Origin: Aquimarina sp. U1-2
GTDB taxonomy: Bacteria; Bacteroidota; Bacteroidia; Flavobacteriales; Flavobacteriaceae
Direction: 5' to 3'
Assembly: GCF_017897595.1 (NCBI RefSeq)
Contig: NZ_JAGKIK010000003.1
Coordinates: 124,001-188,000, forward strand
Length of the DNA: 64,000 nt
Positions 57,175 through 64,000 of this stretch are shown piece by piece. Below the pieces are notes generated by a model that saw only the letters and a program-made list of their open reading frames with translations, was not told the origin of the DNA and did no database searches. The translations under genes and the position numbers were made by a program. Every line of letters starts with the position of its first letter. The first letter of the stretch is position 1.

Positions 57175-58197
57175 ATGAAAATTTTGGTAACCGGCGGATT
57201 AGGTTTTATTGGATCTCACACTGTGGTAGAATTGCAAAACGAGGGATTCGAAGTAGTAATTATCGACAACTGTTCTAATTCATCTACAGAAGTTCTTAAG
57301 GGAATTACAAAAATCACCGGACAAGAGCCTGTTCTAGAAATATTCGACTTACGAGAAAAAGAAAAAGTTCAAGATTTTTTTAAACGCCATACAAACATTA
57401 AAGGGGTTATTCATTTTGCAGCATCCAAAGCAGTAGGTGAAAGTGTAGAAAAACCTTTGTTGTATTACGAAAACAACATTACTACTTTGGTGTACTTATT
57501 ACAACAACTTCAAGAACAAGAAGCTGCTAACTTCATTTTTAGTTCATCATGTACAGTTTATGGCCAGGCTGATGAGTTGCCCATAACTGAAAATGCACCC
57601 GTTAAAGCGGCAGAATCCCCATATGGAAACACCAAACAAATTGGTGAAGAAATCATACAGGATACGTGCAAGGTAACTCCCAATGTAAAAGCAATATCAT
57701 TGCGATATTTTAATCCGATAGGAGCGCATCCTTCTGCCAAAATAGGTGAACTGCCTCTTGGGGTGCCACAAAATTTGATACCGTTTATTACTCAGACTGC
57801 AATAGGGCTGCGTGAGCAACTTTCAGTATTTGGTGATGATTATCCCACCTCTGATGGCACCTGCATTAGGGATTATATTCATGTAGTAGATCTGGCAAAA
57901 GCTCATGTAGTCGCTTTACAACGTTTACTTCAAGATAAAAACACTTCAAACTACGAAGTTTTTAATGTGGGAACAGGTACAGGCAGTACGGTACTAGAAG
58001 TCATTACATCATTTGAGCAGGTATCGCAACAAAAACTAAACTATAAAATTGTAGGCAGAAGAGATGGTGATGTTATTGCCGCTTATGCAGATACTACAAA
58101 AGCCAATCAGGAACTGGGTTGGAAAGCAAAAAGCGGTCTAGAGGATTCATTAGATTCTGCCTGGAAATGGGAACAAAAAGTGAGGCAAACAAAATAG
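57175..58197 (+). CDS. galE: UDP-glucose 4-epimerase
   Basis: 340 residues, extended short-chain dehydrogenase. NAD motif TGGLGFIGSH at the start, catalytic SSSCTVYGQ and YGNTK (YxxxK), then RYFNPIGAHPS and the C-terminal RRDGDV block. It interconverts UDP-glucose and UDP-galactose for polysaccharide synthesis. Followed by a strong hairpin shared with convergent ppiD. Confidence 0.97.
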   Translation: MKILVTGGLGFIGSHTVVELQNEGFEVVIIDNCSNSSTEVLKGITKITGQEPVLEIFDLREKEKVQDFFKRHTNIKGVIHFAASKAVGESVEKPLLYYENNITTLVYLLQQLQEQEAANFIFSSSCTVYGQADELPITENAPVKAAESPYGNTKQIGEEIIQDTCKVTPNVKAISLRYFNPIGAHPSAKIGELPLGVPQNLIPFITQTAIGLREQLSVFGDDYPTSDGTCIRDYIHVVDLAKAHVVALQRLLQDKNTSNYEVFNVGTGTGSTVLEVITSFEQVSQQKLNYKIVGRRDGDVIAAYADTTKANQELGWKAKSGLEDSLDSAWKWEQKVRQTK

Positions 58198-58206
58198 AGA
58201 TTTGCT

Positions 58207-58249
58207 ATTGTCCTAAATATCTACTGTACAGATGGATATTTAGGACAAT
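58207..58249. terminator. Hairpin between galE and ppiD
   Basis: ATTGTCCTAAATATC pairs perfectly with GATATTTAGGACAAT (15 bases, 13-base loop) midway between two convergent genes. No long T-run, but position and stability fit a shared terminator. Confidence 0.65.
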
Positions 58250-58259
58250 ACAATAGTAT

Positions 58260-60380
58260 CTAATAAAATTTTGCCCTTTTATCTTCAATTTCGGCAGCTT
58301 CTTTAAGTGCGTTGAACACTTTAGAATTAACAGCGCCTGCTTGCGTTTTTGTGGCTTGAGCTGCGTAACTCATATAGGTATCTAAACCACTAGCAGGTGT
58401 GCTATTTGTAACTTCGATCGCATATACCCCATTATTACCTACAATAGGATCTGAAACATTACCAGATTCTAAAGCAAAAGCAGCGCCTACTACTTTAGGC
58501 TCGGTGCCTGCCCCACTAATTGTTGGAGTTTTCATGTTGAGCGCCGATGCTGTTTTTACCGTTTGACTTGTATTTTTCGCAATCTCGTCTAATGTACTAC
58601 CAGAAAACTTACTTTTAAGTTTTTCTATTTTCTTCTCTTTTATGAGAATAGGTTTTACTGTAGGGCTAGCATCTGCAACACTCATGGTTCCTTTGGCAGA
58701 TTTTCCTGTTAATTGAACTACGGCATAACCTTCTGCAATATCAAATCTTTTAATAGCACCTACCTCGGTCTCTTCATTAAAAGCCCATTGCACTATGGCT
58801 CTTTGACTTCCTATCCCTGGGATATTTTCATCGAGCTCTTTAATTTTATTCACAGGGCGAACTTCCAATTCATTTTCTTTAGAAGCCTCTTCAAAATCTT
58901 TATCTCTTGCTGCTATCTGAAATTTGGTAGTTTCTGTAAAGATTGTGTTTATAGTTTTTTCACTAGGTTCAATCTTTTGTGCTACTGTCGCTACTTTAAT
59001 TGCTTTCTGTTTATTTTTTTGGTCTTCGATAGTAATAACGTGATAACCAAATTGTGTTTCGACAACACCTAAATCACCTACTTCATTCTCGAAAACATAA
59101 TCATTAAAAGCCGGTACCATCGCTCCCGGTACAAAATATCCTAAATCTCCGCCCTTATCTTTGTTAGAACTATCTGCTGAAAATTCTGCTGCAAGCGTAG
59201 AGAATTTATCCTTGTCAGCTCTTACAACTCCGATGATACTATCTGCCAGTTGTTTTGCTTCTTCTTTGGTTCTTTTCAAATCTCCTGCAGTACGCAGACC
59301 TTCCCAAGAAACAAGAATATGGCTTGCTTTGGCAGAATCAGGCAATTGCTTTTGAGCTATTACTTTAGACACCTTGATATATTCACCGTCTTTATAAGGA
59401 CCATACACCTCACCAATCTGCATCGTATACAACGTATCGGCAGCACTCTCTGGTAAATCTTTTTTAAATTTAAATCGATCGTCAAATTTTAATGATGAAT
59501 TTTGATTTACAAACTCTTCAACGTTTTCTGTATTTCTAAATCCTTTTACAGAGTCATTTGTTTTACTCGCTTCTACAAATTCGACCCTATCTTTTAATAG
59601 TGCTTCAACTTTTGAAGTAACTTCTTTTTCATCCTCATGGCTTGGTTCTTCCTTAAACAAAACATAGCGAATATTGCGTGAAGCTTCAGATTGGTATTGA
59701 TCTGCATGTTTATCGATATAGCTTTGTATTTCAGCATCACTCACAGTGACTTCGGTATCTGGTATGCTAGAAAATGGCAGTTGAACATATTTTATACTCA
59801 CATTATCATTCTCCATCTTGTAGGCCAATTCACCTTCTTTTAAAGTTGAGCCTACCCCTGCCTTTATCATATTTAAATAAATACTCTCTTTGGCATTTTT
59901 ACTCATTCTGTCTTCATAATCTAACCATTGCTGATAGGCTTGAGGAGAAGTTGCTTTTATATTTGCTACATACTCCTGCATCTTTACTTTATCAAAAACA
60001 CCTGCTTCGTTTTGAAACGTAGGGTCATTGGCCAAAGATTCTTGCAATAATTGATTTACCTGGTCTTCTCCTACTTTAATGCCAAGCTCATCGAACTGTT
60101 CTTCAAATACAGCTTGACGTACTTCTTGATTCCATACATAATTCATCGCTTGCATATTCGATCCACCGGCTCCAAATCCTCTAGAAGCAGTTTCAACTTT
60201 TTTAGCAAATTCAGTTCTATCAATATCTTTACCATTGATGGTGGCGATAGTATTCTCTGCTCGTTGCGAGATGGCCCCACCGTTACGAATCAAATCGGCA
60301 AGCACGAATGAAAATAGTGCCAAAGCAATGATAACTATAAGAAAAATGGAACGTTGTCTGATTTTATTTAAAACTGCCAT
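58260..60380 (-). CDS. ppiD: Periplasmic peptidyl-prolyl isomerase PpiD/SurA-like
   Basis: 706 residues. An N-terminal membrane anchor (SIFLIVIIALALFSFVLADL), SurA_N-type helical chaperone region (about 35-260), one parvulin domain (KASHILVSWEGLR to FGYHVITIEDQK, about 350-450) and a C-terminal helical domain. It assists folding of envelope proteins leaving the Sec channel. Preceded on the same strand by the CorC-type gene, 281 bases upstream. Confidence 0.95.
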   Translation of the reverse strand: MAVLNKIRQRSIFLIVIIALALFSFVLADLIRNGGAISQRAENTIATINGKDIDRTEFAKKVETASRGFGAGGSNMQAMNYVWNQEVRQAVFEEQFDELGIKVGEDQVNQLLQESLANDPTFQNEAGVFDKVKMQEYVANIKATSPQAYQQWLDYEDRMSKNAKESIYLNMIKAGVGSTLKEGELAYKMENDNVSIKYVQLPFSSIPDTEVTVSDAEIQSYIDKHADQYQSEASRNIRYVLFKEEPSHEDEKEVTSKVEALLKDRVEFVEASKTNDSVKGFRNTENVEEFVNQNSSLKFDDRFKFKKDLPESAADTLYTMQIGEVYGPYKDGEYIKVSKVIAQKQLPDSAKASHILVSWEGLRTAGDLKRTKEEAKQLADSIIGVVRADKDKFSTLAAEFSADSSNKDKGGDLGYFVPGAMVPAFNDYVFENEVGDLGVVETQFGYHVITIEDQKNKQKAIKVATVAQKIEPSEKTINTIFTETTKFQIAARDKDFEEASKENELEVRPVNKIKELDENIPGIGSQRAIVQWAFNEETEVGAIKRFDIAEGYAVVQLTGKSAKGTMSVADASPTVKPILIKEKKIEKLKSKFSGSTLDEIAKNTSQTVKTASALNMKTPTISGAGTEPKVVGAAFALESGNVSDPIVGNNGVYAIEVTNSTPASGLDTYMSYAAQATKTQAGAVNSKVFNALKEAAEIEDKRAKFY

Positions 60381-60514
60381 GATGTATTTAAGTTTATTCT
60401 AAATATAGTGCGCGAAAATACCATTTTATTGTAATAATACCAATTAATGATTAAAGAAATACGCGTTCATTGTACACCTCAAAATGAACTCTGGTAAGTA
60501 TAACAGTTGTGGTG

Positions 60515-60553
60515 TTAAACCCGCATTGAAAGACGTTGTTTCATTGCGGGTTA
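60515..60553 (-). terminator. Hairpin after the CorC-type gene
   Basis: AACCCGCA-T-TGAAA pairs with TTTCA-T-TGCGGGTT, loop GACGTTG, with TTAA on each flank. Its AAACCCG end resembles the family A terminus and the groEL hairpin. Confidence 0.5.
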
Positions 60554-60661
60554 AAAGAGGATGACTACACCCTTGTGAAATAAGAAATCACTTTGAGTCC
60601 TAAATTTGGGATATATACGGCTTACATCTGCAAGTTTTGCATAAGATAACGGAGATAATGG

Positions 60662-61951
60662 TTATTCTATTTCTCCAATTTCAACCTCTACAATCTCTAT
60701 TTTTGTGTTTGATGTGTCGATAATCTTTATCTTAAATTGATCGATAGTAACTTCATCTCCCTGTTGCGGAATCTCTTCGGTGCGATTCACGATCAACCCC
60801 CCCAAGGTTTCATAATTTTCTCCTTCTGGTAGATTTAATTTATAGGTTTCATTAAGATAATCTACCTCTATTCTTGCAGAAAAAATATACGTAGTCTCAT
60901 CCAGTTGTTTTTCGATCAAGGCTACGGAGTCATGCTCGTCTTCAATCTCTCCAAAAAGTTCTTCTACGATATCCTCTACGGTAATAATACCGCTAGTCCC
61001 ACCATATTCGTCGATCACCACAGCCATGCTTTTATGCTTTTTGGTCAATTTATTAAGCACATCTTTTACAAACATGGTTTCAGGAACAAAAACTACCGGA
61101 AGCAATATACTACGTAAAGAATTTGGCTTTTTAAATAATTCAAATGAATGTACATAGCCAATAATATCATCTACGGTAGTATCGTACACTATAATTTTAG
61201 AAAGACCGGTTTCTATGAATAATTTACTTACCTCATCGACAGACTGTGATTTTTCTACAGCTACTATTTCGGTACGAGGTATCATTACTTCTCTAGATTT
61301 AACATCTGAAAAATCTAATGCGTTTTGAAAGATTTGAATTTCGCTGTCGATTTCGTCATGTTCTTCTACAGTTTCCATCTGTTCGCTTATATAATCCCCC
61401 AGTTCTGTTTTGCTAAACGCCAATTGTACCTGATCCCCTTCGGTTTTAAAAAACTTTTTGAGCACTACGTCTGAAACCCATATGACAAAAGATGAGATTG
61501 GTGAAAAAATCACGTAAAAAATATAGGCAGGAAATGAAAATATCTTCAACAACGTATTTGAATAGATTTGAAAAAATACCTTGGGTAAAAACTCGGCAGT
61601 AATTAAAATAATCCCGGTAGTAACAATTGTTTGCGTTAACAACCTGAGTTCTATCAAGAAATAATCTACGATCTTAAAGGATGAAGGAAGAAAAGAAGAA
61701 AAAACATGCAGCAACACTTCTCCCATATAAAAGCCATAAACCACTAGCGCAATATTATTACCGACTAACATGGTGGCTATAAATTTGGACGGCTTTTTGG
61801 TTAATCGAGTAAGAATGTTTGAGATAAAGCCTCCTTGTTTTTTTTCTATTTCGATATGGATTTTGTTAGAAGAGACATAAGCAATCTCCATTCCTGAAAA
61901 AAATGCCGACAACAGAAGAGACAGGATAATAACTACAACATTCAATTCCAT
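60662..61951 (-). CDS. CNNM/CorC-type membrane protein (hemolysin-C family)
   Basis: 429 residues: CNNM membrane domain (about 1-190, four spans), two CBS domains (about 205-330, VMIPRTEIVAVEKSQSVDEV and MAVVIDEYGGTSGIITVEDI) and a CorC_HlyC domain at the end (ETLGGLIVNRTEEIPQQGDE). Proteins of this plan take part in Mg2+/Co2+ export or homeostasis; GldE of flavobacteria has the same plan, so a Gld-related role is possible but not shown. Confidence 0.9.
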   Translation of the reverse strand: MELNVVVIILSLLLSAFFSGMEIAYVSSNKIHIEIEKKQGGFISNILTRLTKKPSKFIATMLVGNNIALVVYGFYMGEVLLHVFSSFLPSSFKIVDYFLIELRLLTQTIVTTGIILITAEFLPKVFFQIYSNTLLKIFSFPAYIFYVIFSPISSFVIWVSDVVLKKFFKTEGDQVQLAFSKTELGDYISEQMETVEEHDEIDSEIQIFQNALDFSDVKSREVMIPRTEIVAVEKSQSVDEVSKLFIETGLSKIIVYDTTVDDIIGYVHSFELFKKPNSLRSILLPVVFVPETMFVKDVLNKLTKKHKSMAVVIDEYGGTSGIITVEDIVEELFGEIEDEHDSVALIEKQLDETTYIFSARIEVDYLNETYKLNLPEGENYETLGGLIVNRTEEIPQQGDEVTIDQFKIKIIDTSNTKIEIVEVEIGEIE

Positions 61952-61954
61952 GAA

Positions 61955-62149
61955 TTAACGTTTATTGTTGGCTTCAAACCTCTTTCTAAAATTTCTTTTA
62001 AAGAAAAACATAAAGAGAGCAATTACTGCAAAAAACAAATAGAGATACCCTTTTCCTCCTTCTACTTTCCATTCTTCAAATGCTTCGTACAGAAAAAAGC
62101 ACATCACTGCTAAATACGCATATTCGATAAACTTAAACACTTTCATCAT
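61955..62149 (-). CDS. Small membrane protein between lptC and the CorC-type gene
   Basis: 64 residues with two hydrophobic helices (FIEYAYLAVMCFFLYEAFEE and GYLYLFFAVIALFMFFFKRN) and a basic tail. The gaps to both neighbours are only 3 and 9 bases, so it belongs to the operon. Function unknown; similar small proteins are common at this place in flavobacteria. Confidence 0.8.
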   Translation of the reverse strand: MMKVFKFIEYAYLAVMCFFLYEAFEEWKVEGGKGYLYLFFAVIALFMFFFKRNFRKRFEANNKR

Positions 62150-62158
62150 TTGTCTAAA

Positions 62159-62716
62159 CTACTCTTTAATAAGAATTACACCATCATTGGTTCGTGAATT
62201 CAAGATAGTAAAATCCTGATTCGCATCAAAACCATCGGCTTCGTTAATATCTCCTCCCGGGAGGTAACTTTTATAAGGTTGATCTGTAAATACCCAATTG
62301 ATATTTTGATCCCAATATAGCTGGTTTGCTTTTAAGTGTGTGCTATCTGCGGTTCTAATATCGACATTTCCACTCATGTCTATTAACCCTGTTTGTCGAT
62401 AAGAAATTGCGTAATCTGCAGTTATTTTACTTACTTTCCCTTCTTTATCAATTACATCTAAAATGATACCTTCGGGAAACTCATGATATGCAAAAGAGCG
62501 ATGTGTATAATCTAGTATTTTTTTTGCATTAAGTACTGCTGTGAGCCTACCAGAATCGGTATATTTTAGATTTACATCAAAAGCTTCTCCTATGGGTGCT
62601 TCTTCAGAAATCACATAACTTTGATCCTTAACTTTTTTCGTTTGGCATGAAAAAAACAATGTCACAACGAACGCTGTGACAAAGTTAATGAATATTTGAA
62701 ATTTTTTGTGTCGCAT
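62159..62716 (-). CDS. lptC: LPS export protein LptC
   Basis: 185 residues with a signal or anchor segment ending LFFSCQ (lipoprotein-like). The LptC/OstA fold shows as repeated strands (VDIRTADSTHLKANQLYWDQ, WVFTDQPYKSYLPGGDINEADG). It hands lipopolysaccharide from the inner-membrane transporter to the periplasmic bridge. Its ATG overlaps the upstream stop codon in TAATG. Confidence 0.9.
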   Translation of the reverse strand: MRHKKFQIFINFVTAFVVTLFFSCQTKKVKDQSYVISEEAPIGEAFDVNLKYTDSGRLTAVLNAKKILDYTHRSFAYHEFPEGIILDVIDKEGKVSKITADYAISYRQTGLIDMSGNVDIRTADSTHLKANQLYWDQNINWVFTDQPYKSYLPGGDINEADGFDANQDFTILNSRTNDGVILIKE

Positions 62717-64000
62717 TACAGTTTAGGCACTTTTACAGTCTCACCTATCCAACATCCAATAGCTACCGAAGTTACTCCGGGATTGTTAAAAATATCAGTC
62801 TTAGAAGGCGCTTTGGCCTTGTAATTAGCTGCAGTTTTGGAAGCCGTAGATTTCAAACTTGGATCCACTTTCCCTGCTCTTCGAGCGTAATTTTCGGCTA
62901 ACCAATATACTGCTCTTTTGCTAAATACATCTGTACCACAGCTATTCGCACTACTTGCAATCATGCTAGCAATTCTAAGATATGCCGTTCCTAATGACGG
63001 TTTGTACTTCAATGCTTTTCTGTAATACGTTCTTGCCTTCCCTTTGCTGCCTTGTTTTTTAAGTACTTCTCCGATTCTAAAATAAACTTTGGCTTTATCA
63101 CTAGCTTTTTCTTCCATTTCTGCAGACTGATTAAAATATTTTAACGCCACAGATGTTTTATTATCTTTTTTGGCAAGTATACCCAGATAATAAGCAGTTT
63201 TTGCAGAAGGTTCGAGTTTATGTTGAGACTCTACCAACTTAAAAAATAAGGGGTCATCAGTACACTCTTTGGCATACATTCTTCTAGAAGCACTCTTGAT
63301 CCACTTGATATCTTCTTTTTTGGCATCAAACTGACTAGTATATAGCGGTATTAAATTGCTACAGTCTGCCCTTACTCCTAGTTTTTGATTGATTCCTGCC
63401 TTTACTTTACTAAACGCTGCAAGATTAATTCCTGCATTTTTAAGTTTTCTCTTTTCTTTTGAAGAAAGCGCTGTACCTGATTCTTCTTTTTCAGTAAATT
63501 CAGATATAATTTGTGCTCTCTTACTTTCTTCTTCCTCAATCTTTTCGGTAATATCATCATAAAGATCAAACACTTCCTGAAGTTCTTTTTTTCCTTCATC
63601 GTGTAAATCAACAAATAGAGAAAAATACGTATAGAGTTTCTTAGCTCCGGTAAAGTTCTTCTTATCTTCGGTATATGCCTTATGAAATTCGGCAAACTGG
63701 GCATCTTTGGTTCCGATTTTATGGTCAAACATCAACTGACCGATATCAGAATGTAAATCTCCTATTTTGGTTTTGGCAGGAAAGTATTGAAAACGTTCTT
63801 TCTCAAGGGCGATGATGTCTTTTGCGATAGCACTTTTTTGAGCATCTGATGCCTTTTTCATTTTGTCTTTAAGCAACTTTTCCCCAAATTGATATGTTGC
63901 CAGACTGTAGGTTGGACATTCTTTTCTTACTTTCCATAGAGGCTCTTCAGCCGCTTCATAATTTTTTACTTTAGCATGCTCATAAGCAATCGAGGCTGTC
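62716..64000 (-). CDS. TPR-repeat protein, N-terminus outside the window
   Basis: At least 428 codons are visible. The frame stays open to the window edge (…TASIAYEHAKVKNYEAAEEP), so the TTG at 63876 is not the true start. The middle is helical and charged, and the C-terminal part has TPR units (AYYLGILAKKDNKTSVALKY, VYFRIGEVLKKQGSKGKART) and ends CWIGETVKVPKL. Such proteins are usually periplasmic scaffold proteins and sit upstream of lptC in flavobacteria. No enzymatic signature. Confidence 0.8.
   Translation of the reverse strand, partial: TASIAYEHAKVKNYEAAEEPLWKVRKECPTYSLATYQFGEKLLKDKMKKASDAQKSAIAKDIIALEKERFQYFPAKTKIGDLHSDIGQLMFDHKIGTKDAQFAEFHKAYTEDKKNFTGAKKLYTYFSLFVDLHDEGKKELQEVFDLYDDITEKIEEEESKRAQIISEFTEKEESGTALSSKEKRKLKNAGINLAAFSKVKAGINQKLGVRADCSNLIPLYTSQFDAKKEDIKWIKSASRRMYAKECTDDPLFFKLVESQHKLEPSAKTAYYLGILAKKDNKTSVALKYFNQSAEMEEKASDKAKVYFRIGEVLKKQGSKGKARTYYRKALKYKPSLGTAYLRIASMIASSANSCGTDVFSKRAVYWLAENYARRAGKVDPSLKSTASKTAANYKAKAPSKTDIFNNPGVTSVAIGCWIGETVKVPKL

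Overview
The window reads as a chromosome segment of a Flavobacteriaceae-type Bacteroidota. It is AT-rich and carries the gliding/type IX secretion genes gldKLMN, a type IX C-terminal sorting domain on a secreted protein, a hybrid two-component regulator, DUF983, and -7 boxes of the Bacteroidota form TAnnTTTG. An Aquimarina-like genus is a guess from overall gene content and cannot be settled here.

Layout. 1-1.7 kb: end of a siderophore-type operon (PLP decarboxylase followed by a lysine/ornithine N-monooxygenase cut by the window edge). 2.1-7 kb: mgtE, a membrane AraC regulator, a secreted serine hydrolase. 7.1-14.2 kb: a type IX cargo beta-helix protein divergent from a 1402-residue hybrid two-component regulator. 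14.4-19.9 kb: an accessory region with a decayed tyrosine recombinase and a run of unrelated small genes (lipoproteins, a broken lipocalin-like gene, a HigBA toxin-antitoxin pair, a frameshifted HEAT-like gene, a leucine-rich-repeat gene). Each junction holds a TAAC...ACGTT element, several of them long imperfect hairpins. This looks like a gene-cassette array of integron type and is the main discovery candidate. It ends near an initiator tRNA-Met gene. 20.3-27 kb: a MarR-controlled RND efflux operon. 27.2-31 kb: ABC-F ATPase, DUF983 protein, FAD oxidoreductase. 31-39.4 kb: gldN, gldM, gldL, gldK, an arginase-fold protein that has lost metal ligands, and topA. 40.4-47.3 kb: miaB, a sigma-54 activator, lptE, a hypothetical gene, secG, groES, groEL. 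48-54.3 kb: an AraC regulator and the glyoxylate shunt (ScfR-like regulator divergent from aceA and aceB). 54.7-58.2 kb: a VanX-like dipeptidase, a DUF3347 lipoprotein, a GAF/fRMsr protein, galE. 58.3-64 kb: ppiD, a CNNM/CorC-type membrane protein, a small membrane protein, lptC and a TPR gene running off the right edge.

Working together: gldKLMN and the sorting-domain protein belong to one export route; the hybrid regulator probably senses a carbohydrate and controls the divergent cargo gene; aceA/aceB with the ScfR-like regulator serve growth on acetate or fatty acids; lptE, lptC, ppiD, secG and groESL concern envelope assembly and folding.

Intergenic space carries at least three dispersed non-coding repeat families: a MITE-like element of about 200 bp with CCCGnTTTATGCATTAG termini, a 141-bp double-hairpin element with TCATCCTGAAT...ATTTCAGGAT, and a third element found in opposite orientations. 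They sit at gene ends, sometimes abut each other, and in two cases overlap the stop codon of the neighbouring gene.
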